NCBI RefSeq assembly: GCF_902859945.1 | Contig: NZ_CADIKL010000038.1 | Span: 1 to 64,000, forward strand | Length of the DNA: 64,000 nt | Direction of reading: 5' to 3' | From: Paraburkholderia caffeinitolerans | GTDB lineage: Bacteria; Pseudomonadota; Gammaproteobacteria; Burkholderiales; Burkholderiaceae | Shown: piece by piece, positions 45,045-54,671 of the stretch | Numbering within the stretch: position 1 is the first letter of the stretch | How the letters are laid out: each line of letters starts with the position of its first letter | The notes under the pieces: model-generated | Databases searched by the model: none | The model's input: the letters and a program-made list of their open reading frames with translations, nothing else | Told to the model about the DNA's origin: nothing | Made by a program: the position numbers and the translations under genes

Positions 45045-46109
45045 ATGGCAGACACCCCACGTATGGACCCGAAATCGTCTACCCCTGACAACTCGCAGCG
45101 GAGCGAGCCGACCCCCGAGCGGCTGCTCGCGTTGGGCATGGGCTTCTGGGCGTCCAAGACCTTGCTTTCCGCGGTCGAACTCGAGGTGTTCACGAACCTC
45201 GCAAGCGGTCCTCTGGATGCGGTACACCTGGCCGACGCACTTGGGCTCCATCCGAGGGGCGCCCTGGATTTTTTCGATGCGCTCGTCGCGTTGGCCGTGT
45301 TGGAACGTGAAGACGGAATCTATCGGAACACGCCGGAGGCCGCGCTGTTTCTGGACAAATCGAAGTCCAGCTATGTAGGCGGTTTGCTCGAAATGGCCAA
45401 CTCGCGGCTTTACCCTTTCTGGGGTTCGCTGACCGAGGCGCTTCGCACTGGGCAACCGCAAAACGAGGCAAAGCAAGGCGGCAACCCGTTCGACGCGATC
45501 TATCGCGACGAGCAGTCTCTACGCGGCTTTCTCAAGGCGATGAGTGGAGTCAGCCTGGGCGCTGCAAGAGCGATGGCGCAGAAGTTTCCATGGCACGAGT
45601 ACCGCACGTTCATCGACATCGGCACCGCACAAGGCACGCTGCCTGTGCAGATCGCACTCGCTCATCCGCACCTGACAGGCGGCGGTTTCGACCTGCCGGT
45701 CGTGGGCCCGGTATTCGACGAGTACGTGGCATCGAACGGACTGAAGGAGCGGCTGCGTTTCTACGCGGGCGACTTTTTCAGGGATCCCTGTCCGACGGCA
45801 GACGTGCTCGTGATGGGGCATATCCTCCACGACTGGGACCTCGAGCAGAAACGCAACCTCATCGCGAAGTGTTACGCGGCGCTGACTCCCGGCGGATGCC
45901 TGATCGTCTACGACGCAGTAATCGACGATGAACGCAGGCAGAATGCATTGGGCCTTCTGATGAGTCTGAACATGCTGATCGAAACACCTGGTGGCTTTGA
46001 CTATACCGGCGCGCAGTGTTGTGAATGGATGAAGGAAGCCGGCTTCACGCAGGTACGTGTCGAACCACTCGCCGGCGCGGAGTCGATGGTGATCGGCATT
46101 CGGTCGTGA
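45045..46109 (+). CDS. Class I SAM-dependent O-methyltransferase (ASMT/hydroxyindole type)
   Basis: 354 residues from the second of two adjacent ATGs (GGGAG 5 bases upstream). The N-terminal ~110 residues are the dimerisation winged helix (LLALGMGFWASKTLLSAVEL, LGLHPRGALDFFDALVAL). The SAM motif is FIDIGTAQGTLPVQIALAHP, followed by GGGFDLP and the catalytic HILHDWD pattern shared with plant O-methyltransferases. It should methylate a hydroxyl on an aromatic or polyketide substrate. No biosynthetic partners adjoin it, so the substrate is open. Confidence 0.92.
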   Translation: MADTPRMDPKSSTPDNSQRSEPTPERLLALGMGFWASKTLLSAVELEVFTNLASGPLDAVHLADALGLHPRGALDFFDALVALAVLEREDGIYRNTPEAALFLDKSKSSYVGGLLEMANSRLYPFWGSLTEALRTGQPQNEAKQGGNPFDAIYRDEQSLRGFLKAMSGVSLGAARAMAQKFPWHEYRTFIDIGTAQGTLPVQIALAHPHLTGGGFDLPVVGPVFDEYVASNGLKERLRFYAGDFFRDPCPTADVLVMGHILHDWDLEQKRNLIAKCYAALTPGGCLIVYDAVIDDERRQNALGLLMSLNMLIETPGGFDYTGAQCCEWMKEAGFTQVRVEPLAGAESMVIGIRS

Positions 46110-46154
46110 CATCAGGCGCACACGTCACGAAAAGCGCAGCATTGTTACTCGCGC

Positions 46155-46446
46155 TCGCCACTAACCCTTTTCGTCGGCGTTCAGCGCGTCGATAAGCTCC
46201 TCTTCAGCCTGAAGATCAGAGCGAACAATCTGCGCAATAACGGTTCCGCCCTGCGCCACCAACACGGATGGCTCGGTAAAACCCTTCGTCGACCCAATCA
46301 ACGATTCGGCCTGAGAAGTTGACTTCGACATTCAGTTCAGACCACGCCAACAAATAATCATGCATCGATGGCATCACGACGAGTCTGCCTAACGTATCCG
46401 CAGGCGTCAGTCGCAACGTGCCTTTGGGGCGTGGACAACGCCCCAT
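46155..46446 (-). pseudogene. Fragment of a LysR-type regulator
   Basis: The 76-residue frame (46216-46446) contains GTLRLTPADTLGRLVVMP and VDWVDEGFYRAIRVGG, the central effector-binding domain of a LysR protein. The HTH is missing, and the frame breaks after RVGG. Another frame continues (EPSVLVAQGGTVIAQIVRSD to LNADEKG) to a stop at 46157, which may be a different decayed sequence. It is a remnant with no function expected. Confidence 0.6.
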
Positions 46447-46661
46447 CTACCTTCGAATTGCGGGGATGGCGTCTCGCGCTGCCGTGGTCCAGCCAAGGCT
46501 TCGGAAAGCCATATATGTAAGTGGTTCAGCCAACAGACTCGAAAGAGCAATCAACGGACGATGATGCGTGGCCGATGGCGAATGAGGTTGTTACCGCAAC
46601 GTTCAGGCATGGCGGACGGCCGAGACCATTACGCAGCACGCAATCTTCCGGAGAACAGGTT

Positions 46662-47186
46662 TTGAAAATCATGCACCTAGCCATTGCGACTTTCGTGTCG
46701 GTCGCAACTGCGTACCCCGCTTTTGCGAAGGATGCCATCGACAATGACTGGTATATCGCACCTACGTTCAGCTTCACCATAAACGATAGCAACCGGGCCA
46801 AGTCTACAGGCGTCGCGGGAGGAGCGGCATTGGGCAAGGTATTGAACGAGAACTGGAATATTGAACTGGCGGGGCAATACGTTGACTTTGGGGCGGAAGA
46901 TAACCAGGCCAGCATCGTACTCGACGCGCTGTATTTCCTGAAGCGCAATAAATCCTTTTCCCCTTACGTCACGCTGGGCATCGGCGGCGTGCATGAGGGG
47001 CCGCTTCCAAATGACGGCAGGAATCAGGATCTGCTGCTCAGAGGGGGGGTTGGCTTCACCACCAGTCTGAATAAGTACATCGATTTTCGAATGGATGCCC
47101 GCTATCAATGGCATGGAAGCACGGGGGGCGCACCGAATCTCGGAGATTGTTTCATCTCCGCCGGCCTGAACATCTACTTCAGGTGA
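46662..47186 (+). CDS. Outer-membrane beta-barrel protein (OmpA/OmpW-like)
   Basis: About 174 residues. The best start is TTG 46662 (KIMHLAIATFVSVATAYPAFA gives a signal peptide, GGAGAACAGG upstream); ATG 46671 is the alternative. The mature part is an eight-strand barrel pattern: WYIAPTFSFTINDSN, GGAALGKVLNENWNIELAG, VLDALYFLKRNKSFSPYVTL, GGVGFTTSLNKYIDFRMDARY, ending in CFISAGLNIYFR. It resembles OMP_b-brl proteins of the OmpA N-domain type. The role is not known. Confidence 0.75.
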   Translation: MKIMHLAIATFVSVATAYPAFAKDAIDNDWYIAPTFSFTINDSNRAKSTGVAGGAALGKVLNENWNIELAGQYVDFGAEDNQASIVLDALYFLKRNKSFSPYVTLGIGGVHEGPLPNDGRNQDLLLRGGVGFTTSLNKYIDFRMDARYQWHGSTGGAPNLGDCFISAGLNIYFR

Positions 47187-47617
47187 CGTGCACGCGGTGC
47201 GCTGAACTTCCGGCCACACGTTGCACTCGAGGACGCGCGTCAGCCGTGGCGATGCGCGATCTGTTTGCATACAGCCATTCGTTGTGTGCGCTCGCCTACA
47301 CTTCTTTTCAAGAATAGCTTGTCGCTTCTCGCACTTCACATATCGTCGTGTGGGATATTGTTCCGAATACCGCCTGGCGTCGCGGGTTGTCGCCGCGCCT
47401 GGCAGAGGCACAATTCCCCCATGACCTCGCCCGCTCGCGAAAACTTCGTCGCCCAATGCTCCGCTCGAAGCCATCTACAGTCAGCGCCGGCCGACTGCGT
47501 GCTCGCCCCTGCACCGCTGATGCTCGATCCAATCGATCACCGTAGAAACGCGGTGACCGTGTAACGCACCGGGTTCGTTACGACACGGCTTCAAAGTCTC
47601 CCATTAAGGAGGGTGAC
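47187..47617. other. Gap; no gene identified
   Basis: 431 bases. Frames are short, without ribosome sites or known motifs. The last 30 bases hold the AAGGAGG ribosome site of the next gene. Confidence 0.35.
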
Positions 47618-49030
47618 ATGGCATCGATCGAGTCCGACTACTTCGTGACAGGAACGGGCGCCACCGCCATGGCATTCGTCGACACGTTGCTCACCGAGTC
47701 GCCCGATGCGCAAGTCGTGATGGTGGATCGCCACCACCGTCCCGGCGGCCATTGGAACGACTCCTATCCGTATGTGCGGCTGCATCAACCGTCCGCCTGG
47801 TATGGCGTGGCGTCGCGCGAACTGAGCGACTGGTCGCATGAAGCGACAGGCTTCAATGAAGGCATGCTGGGTCTCGCCTCGGGAGCCGAGGTGCTCGCGC
47901 ATTTCGAGCAGGTGATGAAACAGCGCTTCATTCCTTCTGGCCGCGTGCAGTGGTTTCCGAAATGCGATCACTTCGCGAGTGACGGCCGCACGCACCGCTT
48001 CCGCTCGCTGCTGACCGGCGCCGAGCACGAGGTGCGCGCGCGGCGCAAATGGGTGAATGCCACGCATGCGAAGACAGAGGTGCCCTCCACTCACCCGCCC
48101 AAATACAGCGTGGCCGAGGGTGTGCGATGCATTCCCTGCAACGAGCTGCCGAAGGTTACGCGGCCTTACTCGTGCTATACCGTCGTCGGCTCCGGCAAGA
48201 CTGGCATGGATGCGTGCATCTGGCTGATCGAGAACGGTGTCCCGCACGAACGTATCCGCTGGATCATGCCGCGTGACGCCTGGGTGATGGACCGTGCCAA
48301 CATGCAGCCCGGCCCGAATGGCTGGCGGCGCTATCTCGAGAACGGCGTGGTGCAATTCGATGCGATCCGCGACGCACGTGATGTCCCCGACCTGTTCCGG
48401 CGACTCGAAGCGGGCGGCGCGCTGATGCGGATCGACCCTGCGATCGAACCTACGACCTACCGCTGCGCACTCGTTTCGCGCGGCGAGATGGCCCAATTGC
48501 GCAAGGTCGGTGAGATCGCGCGGCTGGGCCGCGTGCGCGCAATCGAGCCGTCGCGCATCGTACTGGAGAAGGGTGAACTCACCGCCGATCCCGACACGCT
48601 GTATATCGACTGCACGGCCAGCGCGATTCAACCGGTGCCAGACGTGCCGGTGTTCCAGGATGAAGCGATCAACCTCCTGATGGTGCGCTGGTGTCAGCCG
48701 GTCTTTTCGGGCAGCGTGATCGCCTGGGTTGAAGCGCACCTGGCGAATCTGCAGGAACAGAACGCAATGTGCACGCCCGTGCCCTCGCCCGAACTGCCGA
48801 TCGACTACCTGCGCATGTGGCTGCCGACGCTCACCAATGCAGCCCACTGGCAGCAGAATCCCGACCTGAGCGCCTGGCTCAGGCAGTGCCGGCTCAACGG
48901 GCAGGTGGTGGTGCTCAAAGGCGTGGCGATGGACGCTGCCGTGCAGGACCTTCTCAAGGCCGTCGGCGCCAAGGCTATGGACGCGGCGCAGCGCATTCCG
49001 CAATTGCTGGCAACAGCGGAGGCAGCGTGA
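47618..49030 (+). CDS. FAD-dependent oxidoreductase / flavin-monooxygenase-like protein
   Basis: 470 residues. A strong GGAGG site precedes the ATG. The FAD fold starts DYFVTGTGATAMAFVDTLL, with an unusual G-T-G-A-T in place of G-x-G-x-x-G, then VVMVDRHHRPGGHWNDSYPYV. The middle YTVVGSGKTGMDACIWL (about 185-200) is the second, NAD(P)-binding Rossmann motif. The pattern is that of class B flavin monooxygenase-like proteins without the standard BVMO fingerprint. It overlaps the epoxide hydrolase gene (GTGA), so the product may be an epoxide or ester acted on by the partner. Confidence 0.8.
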   Translation: MASIESDYFVTGTGATAMAFVDTLLTESPDAQVVMVDRHHRPGGHWNDSYPYVRLHQPSAWYGVASRELSDWSHEATGFNEGMLGLASGAEVLAHFEQVMKQRFIPSGRVQWFPKCDHFASDGRTHRFRSLLTGAEHEVRARRKWVNATHAKTEVPSTHPPKYSVAEGVRCIPCNELPKVTRPYSCYTVVGSGKTGMDACIWLIENGVPHERIRWIMPRDAWVMDRANMQPGPNGWRRYLENGVVQFDAIRDARDVPDLFRRLEAGGALMRIDPAIEPTTYRCALVSRGEMAQLRKVGEIARLGRVRAIEPSRIVLEKGELTADPDTLYIDCTASAIQPVPDVPVFQDEAINLLMVRWCQPVFSGSVIAWVEAHLANLQEQNAMCTPVPSPELPIDYLRMWLPTLTNAAHWQQNPDLSAWLRQCRLNGQVVVLKGVAMDAAVQDLLKAVGAKAMDAAQRIPQLLATAEAA

Positions 49031-50001
49031 GCGCCCCCCGCGAGGTGCAGCTCGAGACGCTGCAGGTCGGCGCCATCCGCATGCGTGTCGCGCTGCAGGG
49101 CGATGGGCCGCTCGTGGTGTTTTGCCACGGATTTCCGGAGTCGTGGATATCCTGGCGTGCACAGATGGCTGCGGTCGCGGACGCGGGCTACCGCGCTGCA
49201 GCGCCGGACATGCGCGGCTACGGCGGCACCGACGCACCTGCCGACCCAGCGCAGTACACGATGCTGCACCACGCTGGCGACATGGTGGAACTGGTCCGGG
49301 TACTCGGCGCGGGAACGGCTGTGATCGTCGGCCACGACTGGGGAGCGCCCGCAGCCTGGAACAGTGCGCTGCTGCGGCCCGATGTGTTCCGTGCCGTCGT
49401 CGGCCTGAGCGTACCCTATGTCCCACCCGCGAAGACCGACTTGCTGACAGCACTCGAGCGGCAGGGCGTGACGACCTTCTACATGCAGTACTTCCAGCAT
49501 GAGGGTGTGGCTGAGGAGGAGCTTCAGGCCGATGTCGCAGCGACCCTGCGCCGCTTGACGTTCAGCATGTCGGGCGACGGCCCGGGCCGCATGGTCGCCG
49601 GCATCCTCGCGCCGGGCGCCGGTCTCCTCGATACCACCGTCGACCCCGACGTATTGCCGGCCTGGCTGCTTCAGGACGACCTCGATTATGTCGTCGGGGA
49701 GTTCCGACGCACTGGCTTCCGGGGTGGATTGAATTGGTACCGCGCGATCCGCGGGAGCGCGGAACTGCTCGCCCCCTGGTATGGTTGTCCGATTCGTCAG
49801 CCATCACTCTTCATCGGCGGCGCGCGCGACGATGTGCTCAGGTTTCCAGGCATGCAGCAGCGCGTCGCTGGGTTGCCGCAAGTGCTGCCGGGGTTGCGCG
49901 GTGCTCACGTGCTCGAAGGTGCGGGCCATTGGCTACAGCGCGAGCGCGCTGGGGAAGTGAACCGGTTGCTACTCTCCTTCCTGAGCGAACTCGATGGGTG
50001 A
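49027..50001 (+). CDS. Alpha/beta hydrolase, epoxide hydrolase type
   Basis: 324 residues from GTG 49027, coupled to the flavoprotein by GTGA. HGFPESWISWRAQM contains the HGxP oxyanion motif, GHDWGAPAAWNSAL the nucleophile Asp of epoxide hydrolases, and VLEGAGHWLQRERA the catalytic His. Two Tyr in the lid domain, needed to activate the epoxide, are expected around YMQYFQHEGVAEEE. It would open an epoxide to a diol in the cytoplasm. Pairing with a monooxygenase suggests sequential oxidation of an alkene or similar. Confidence 0.9.
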   Translation: MSAPREVQLETLQVGAIRMRVALQGDGPLVVFCHGFPESWISWRAQMAAVADAGYRAAAPDMRGYGGTDAPADPAQYTMLHHAGDMVELVRVLGAGTAVIVGHDWGAPAAWNSALLRPDVFRAVVGLSVPYVPPAKTDLLTALERQGVTTFYMQYFQHEGVAEEELQADVAATLRRLTFSMSGDGPGRMVAGILAPGAGLLDTTVDPDVLPAWLLQDDLDYVVGEFRRTGFRGGLNWYRAIRGSAELLAPWYGCPIRQPSLFIGGARDDVLRFPGMQQRVAGLPQVLPGLRGAHVLEGAGHWLQRERAGEVNRLLLSFLSELDG

Positions 50002-50196
50002 CCTGCGCAATGATGAAAACTTGCAAAGCGACGGCATACCTGCCGATGCTTGCGAGACAGGCTTTCTTTGTCGCTATGTTGCTCTGCAGCCTGCCGCCGA
50101 AGCGACTAAGGTTAGTAGTTACGATCGTCGCTTCGTGACCGAGAACACCGGTTCAATGAAGGTTCTGTAGGTGCCATTGAAGGCTTCAACGGCGCC

Positions 50197-50970
50197 CTAC
50201 AGGTCGTATCCGCCGGTTACGCTCAGTTGCTGCCCAGTGACGTAGGCCGCGTTATCGGACGCGAGAAACACTGCCGCGCGGCCGATGTCCTCGGGCTTGC
50301 CCCAGCGCTTGAGCGCGAGCATGCGCATCGTCTCATCGATCCACTTCTGGTCGAATTGGCCCTGTGCCAGAAGTTGCGGGAACATGCCGGCCTCGATCAC
50401 GCCGACCAAAATCGAGTTCGCGCGGACGTTGTAGCGGCCTTCCTCGCGAGCGATACCCTTGACCAGCGATTCATTGGCCGCTTTCGGCGCGACAGACAAG
50501 CCATCGCGATCGGGCCAGCGATGATGGCCGCCCGAGCCGAGCGTGACGAAGGAGCCGCCGCCGGAGTCACGAAAGTGCGGCAGGGCTGACTTGACCGCAT
50601 TGAAGAACCCGATGACCTCGACTTCGATGGCACGACGCCAGTCCTCAGGCGTCATCTCGCTGATGAATCGCTGGTTCACGAAAGGGCCTGCAGCCCAGAC
50701 CACGGTGTGCACCCGGCCATGCGCCTCCACGGCCGCGTCAAGCACCGCCTTGACCTGGGCGGCATCAGTCACGTCGGCCTGGTGGGTGCTGGCCTTGACG
50801 CCCGTATCGCGAATCTGACCCGCGACTCGTTCTGCCACGTCGGCCTTGCTGCGATAGCCAACGGCGACCGGTACGCCCGCACGGGCGAATTCAACGGCCA
50901 CACCTTGTCCAAGACCACCGCTTCCACCAAAAATCAGGGCGGCGCCATTCGGAAATCCGTTCTTGTTCAT
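50197..50970 (-). CDS. Short-chain dehydrogenase/reductase without catalytic Tyr
   Basis: 257 residues. The Rossmann fold is typical: ALIFGGSGGLGQGVAVEFA for NAD(P) and NVRANSILVGVIEAGM and GQQLSVTGGYDL near the end. In the active site, however, the Y-x-x-x-K motif reads SVAPK (DGLSVAPKAANES), so the Tyr is replaced by Ser although the Lys is kept. Either it works without Tyr, or it has a non-catalytic or altered role. It stands alone between the hydrolase and the HTH regulator. Confidence 0.85.
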   Translation of the reverse strand: MNKNGFPNGAALIFGGSGGLGQGVAVEFARAGVPVAVGYRSKADVAERVAGQIRDTGVKASTHQADVTDAAQVKAVLDAAVEAHGRVHTVVWAAGPFVNQRFISEMTPEDWRRAIEVEVIGFFNAVKSALPHFRDSGGGSFVTLGSGGHHRWPDRDGLSVAPKAANESLVKGIAREEGRYNVRANSILVGVIEAGMFPQLLAQGQFDQKWIDETMRMLALKRWGKPEDIGRAAVFLASDNAAYVTGQQLSVTGGYDL

Positions 50971-51140
50971 CCTTGTCCCTCCAGTCCTCGGAATATCGAC
51001 GGGTTGTCGTCGAGGTCAAGGTATCAACAAGGGAATCGGCGCGGAACGTTCTGCGCATGGCGATCAAAAAGTATCGCCAAGTGATCCTTTTCGGTGGCAC
51101 GTTGCGGTACGACGTATTCGGGGGGCGCCACGCGCCCGTC

Positions 51141-51893
51141 TCACCGGGTCCAGAAGATCCGTGGATCTGTCGGGCGCGCAGTGCAAAGCATGCTGTACCA
51201 AGCCGTCTGCCCGGCGGGCAGGGAGCGGTCGTCGGTCGCGAGTTCCCGCATCCGATGCGAAAGCGACGCAATCATTTGGCGCAACTGGTCTATCGATCCG
51301 CGTGACAGCTTGACGGTTTCGAGTTCCCAGACCGATTGCGGGTCGTGAAAATCCATCGTTTCAAAATGCCGGCGCATCGTGTCGTCCACGGCGCGTCGCA
51401 AGGGACCGCCCGGAATCCATTCCGGATGCCGTACCGTCAGGACGCGCACACGATTGCCAGGAAACAAATCGAGCAAGCGGAGTTTTTCGAGTCGCCGCAA
51501 ATGAAGGATGAGGCCTGGCTCGTCGAGGTCGAACTCCTGTTGAATCTCCTGTGGTGTCCAGTCATAGCGCAGCAGCAGGAAGATGAATGCGGTAAAAGGA
51601 GCATCGGCCAGTCCCTGTTCCTGCTCGATGCTCACCGCGCGAGCCTTCGTATCGCTTCGGCGTGCGGCCAACTCGGCGAGCTCGATGAGCCGGATGCCCG
51701 CGATAGAACATACCGACTCGAGCATCTCGACGCTCAGGCCTTGCCCGGTCAAATTGCGCTTGACGGTCGTCTCGCTCACCTTGAGCCGCTCGGCGATATC
51801 GCAATAGCGGATGTTGCGGTCCTTCAATACGCTCTTGAGCTCCGCGAGCAGTAGCGCTCGATCGGTGGCTCCGTCGGGGTTGTTCGGATGCAT
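51141..51893 (-). CDS. HTH (XRE-type) transcriptional regulator
   Basis: 250 residues from ATG 51893. About 15-70 form a Cro/XRE-like HTH: ALLLAELKSVLKDRNIRYCD, IAERLKVSETTVKRNLTGQG. About 110-245 have a winged-helix/MarR-like appearance (FIFLLLRYDWTPQEIQQEF, ILHLRRLEKLRLLDLFPGNR) and a helical end. Such XRE proteins with a C-terminal dimerisation module often control a neighbouring transport gene. It lies just after the porin of the pot-like operon on the same strand, but a terminator separates them. Confidence 0.85.
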   Translation of the reverse strand: MHPNNPDGATDRALLLAELKSVLKDRNIRYCDIAERLKVSETTVKRNLTGQGLSVEMLESVCSIAGIRLIELAELAARRSDTKARAVSIEQEQGLADAPFTAFIFLLLRYDWTPQEIQQEFDLDEPGLILHLRRLEKLRLLDLFPGNRVRVLTVRHPEWIPGGPLRRAVDDTMRRHFETMDFHDPQSVWELETVKLSRGSIDQLRQMIASLSHRMRELATDDRSLPAGQTAWYSMLCTARPTDPRIFWTR

Positions 51894-52031
51894 TCTCGGG
51901 CGTCCTTCCTGTGACACAGTCGGGTAATCGCAAAGCCGTGCCGGATAACGATGGATCGGCCCTGCGAACGGGTCCGGCAATTCTCCCACGTGCTCCCGTG
52001 CGAAGAGCAACAAAAAGCCCGCCCAGAAATG

Positions 52032-52057
52032 AAAAATGCCGGGCACCAGGCCCGGCA
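52032..52057 (-). terminator. Intrinsic terminator of the pot-like ABC operon
   Basis: On the minus strand TGCCGGGC-CTGGT-GCCCGGCA forms an 8-bp stem followed by TTTTTC, 59 bases past the porin stop. A second GC-rich inverted repeat lies at about 52077-52103. Confidence 0.85.
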
Positions 52058-52115
52058 AGAATGATGAATCGCGCCACTGCCCGCCGGATCCCCGGGCGGG
52101 CAGCAGCCCCGTGAA

Positions 52116-53708
52116 TCAGAACGAGTAGATAAGCTGCGTACCGAACAGGTCGTTAGACTTGCTATACGAGCCATCACTACGCAGGAAGGTATCCTGCGTC
52201 GACCAGTCGTGGCGATACTCGACCTTGACCGTGAGTTGCTGCGTCGGATAGAACAGCAGATCGAGCGCCACGTCCTGACGCACCGCGCCCTTGCATTCGA
52301 AGCCATAGCCGCCGTTCGCCTTCGAAGCCGCGAGACAGCTCGCGCCAATGCCGAAGCCGTTATACGGATCCATGCCGTTGCCGTTGAGCACGATGCTGCT
52401 CGCCCCGCCGCCGTTCTTCTGGTTGGCGAGCACGTCGTAGCGCGCGGTCACGCCCATGCGGCCAACGTAAGGCAAGCGGAACTTGCGGTTCGCGAGCAGC
52501 GAAAGACCATACCATTGCGCCTGCCCGCCGTTATACGCGGCGTGCTGCTGCTGGCCGTAATCGACTTCCGCGTTGTACTGGATATCCGCGGTCGTATAGC
52601 TGAGGTCCGCTTCTCCGAAGAAGAACGTGCCGAACGGGCTGGACGCCTGGCCGCCCACACCGTAGACGCCAGGCAAGGTGTTGCCGCTCGCGTCCATGCC
52701 CTGCACCAGCGTCTGCCGGCCGACGTTGAACGAACCGCCGATGTCGAGCGCGCTCGACCAGAGATAGTCCACACGCGCCGTGAAGGTCGGCACGCGGTTG
52801 CTCGTGGTGATCGGATCGCCCAGCGCATTGGTGCCGGTCTGCATCTGTGCGCCGGAGGTACGGAACTGCTCGTTGCCGAGCATGAACTTCCAGGCCCACT
52901 TGCTGCCCTCGCCCATGTAGTTCATCGCGACGCCAACGTAGCTGCCAGGATCGGAGAAGTCGTAAAGCAGCCCGTGCGTGAGCGTCAACATCTGGTTCGA
53001 CAACTGCAGATCGTAGCCGCCGAAGCTCGACATCAAGCCAGCGGAAACGGACGTCGTCATCGAAAGCGGCACCGTGAAGAATGCCGTGTTCACGATGTTC
53101 GAGGTGCTGCTGCCGTGCTCGTTCATCAACTGCGTGATGCCGTTGCCGCGGTTGGGCATCAGCGAGATTTCCGCCGAAGGTGCCAGCGGGCCCACGCCGA
53201 AGGTCTTCTTGATGTCGAGATACACGTCGCCGAACGAACTATTGAAATACTGGTAAGTGTTCTCGTGGTTCGCGAACAGGAACGAAGACGTCCCAAGGCC
53301 TCGATTGTAGATATAGGACGGGTCGAGATAGCCGGACACCGAAAGGCCCGCGATCGGGCCCGTGGTGGCCGCTTCGGTGAGCGAGTCAACCTTCAGTTGC
53401 TGATTGCTGAGTTGCTGTTTCATCTGATCGACTTCGTCGTTGGTCAGATGGGCCTGTGCCTTGCCGTAGTCGGGCGAACTCACGTCCACCTCCGCCGGAG
53501 CGGTGGCTACCGCCGCTGTCGTTGCAGTCGCCGCTGTGCCCTTGGCCGTTGGCTTTGCCCCGCCCTGCTGCTCGCGCAATGCCTTCACCTCGCTTTGCAG
53601 CGCATGAAGCTGCGCCTGCAACGCCTTGATCTGGTCGCTCGTGGTGTCCGCCATGGCGATACCCGGCAGCGCGCTGGCCACCATGAGGCAGACAAGCTTC
53701 TTTCTCAT
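52116..53708 (-). CDS. DUF3138-type outer-membrane porin
   Basis: 530 residues. Signal peptide about 1-20 (GIAMA-D), then a coiled coil (QIKALQAQLHALQSEVKALR) that probably forms a trimeric periplasmic stalk, an Ala/Thr linker, and a long barrel that ends FGTQLIYSF with terminal Phe. The barrel starts LSVSGYLDPSYIYNRGLG, the pattern of the DUF3138/DcaP-like family seen beside ABC transporters in Burkholderia. It should let the substrate of the PotGHI system pass the outer membrane. Last gene of that operon. Confidence 0.88.
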   Translation of the reverse strand: MRKKLVCLMVASALPGIAMADTTSDQIKALQAQLHALQSEVKALREQQGGAKPTAKGTAATATTAAVATAPAEVDVSSPDYGKAQAHLTNDEVDQMKQQLSNQQLKVDSLTEAATTGPIAGLSVSGYLDPSYIYNRGLGTSSFLFANHENTYQYFNSSFGDVYLDIKKTFGVGPLAPSAEISLMPNRGNGITQLMNEHGSSTSNIVNTAFFTVPLSMTTSVSAGLMSSFGGYDLQLSNQMLTLTHGLLYDFSDPGSYVGVAMNYMGEGSKWAWKFMLGNEQFRTSGAQMQTGTNALGDPITTSNRVPTFTARVDYLWSSALDIGGSFNVGRQTLVQGMDASGNTLPGVYGVGGQASSPFGTFFFGEADLSYTTADIQYNAEVDYGQQQHAAYNGGQAQWYGLSLLANRKFRLPYVGRMGVTARYDVLANQKNGGGASSIVLNGNGMDPYNGFGIGASCLAASKANGGYGFECKGAVRQDVALDLLFYPTQQLTVKVEYRHDWSTQDTFLRSDGSYSKSNDLFGTQLIYSF

Positions 53709-53762
53709 CCTTTGTTCTCCTTAATGGTTCTAATGTGAAGCGGATGTTTTCAATGGAATGCT

Positions 53763-54671
53763 TCAGACACTGGCGGTGTCGAGCGCCTTTTGCGCGATGT
53801 TCCCCGCGCCTTTCGAGGCGGCACCGGCCATGTCCGCCGAGGCGAAGGCTTGCTGAATGTCGGCAAGACGCCGGCGTTCGCGCGCCTGGAGCCAGAAGTT
53901 CACGCCCACCACACCGGTGGTGACGAGGCAGATGAAGATCGTCGCCAGCGCGTTCATCTCGGGATTGAGGCCCAGGCGCACGCGCGAGTAGACGACGAGC
54001 GGCAAGGTGGTCGAGCCGGGCCCGGAGAGAAACGCCGAGAGAATCAGGTCGTCGATCGACACCGTGAACGACAGCAGCCAGCCCGAGACGAGCGCCTGGG
54101 CGATGAGCGGCAGCGTGATCACGAAGAACACCTTGAACGGCGTGGCGCCCAGATCGAGTGCGGCTTCTTCGAGCGACTTGTTGAGTTCCTTCACGCGCGA
54201 CTGCACGATGATCGCCACGTAGGACACACATAGCATCACGTGGCCGATCCAGATCGTCACGAGACCGCGGCCGCGCGGCCAGCCGAACACCTGCTCCATC
54301 GCCACGAATAGCAGCAGCATCGAAATCCCCATGATGACTTCGGGAATCACGAGCGGCGCGTTGATCATGGCCGTGAAGAACGTGAAGCCGCGAAAGCGGC
54401 CCATGCGCGCGAGCACGTAGCCGGCCCACGTGCCGATCGCCACGGAGGCGAATGCCGTCATCAGCGCGATCTTCAGTGAGAGCCACGCGGCGTGCAGCAG
54501 TTCGGCGTCGTTGAAGACCGCCGTGTACCATTTGAACGAGAAACCCGCCCACACGGTCACGAGTTTGGACTCGTTGAACGAGTACACCACGAGGCTGATG
54601 ATCGGGATATAGAGAAACAGGAATCCCAGCGAGAGAACGCCTGTGGAAAGCGTGCGATTGGGCTTGATCAC
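53763..54671 (-). CDS. potI: Polyamine-type ABC transporter permease (PotI-like)
   Basis: 302 residues from GTG 54671, overlapping the stop of the previous gene (GTGA). About six membrane helices. The EAA loop is EEAALDLGATPFKVFFVITLP, which binds the ATPase. SIDDLILSAFLSGPGSTTLP is typical of PotI/PotC. It forms the inner-membrane channel with the PotH-like protein. Confidence 0.93.
   Translation of the reverse strand: MIKPNRTLSTGVLSLGFLFLYIPIISLVVYSFNESKLVTVWAGFSFKWYTAVFNDAELLHAAWLSLKIALMTAFASVAIGTWAGYVLARMGRFRGFTFFTAMINAPLVIPEVIMGISMLLLFVAMEQVFGWPRGRGLVTIWIGHVMLCVSYVAIIVQSRVKELNKSLEEAALDLGATPFKVFFVITLPLIAQALVSGWLLSFTVSIDDLILSAFLSGPGSTTLPLVVYSRVRLGLNPEMNALATIFICLVTTGVVGVNFWLQARERRRLADIQQAFASADMAGAASKGAGNIAQKALDTASV

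Noticed and set aside
47591..49453. 620-residue minus-strand frame
   Set aside because: Antisense shadow of the flavoprotein and epoxide hydrolase; no motif.
52209..53738. 509-residue + strand frame
   Set aside because: Antisense of the DUF3138 porin, which has a signal peptide and porin ending.
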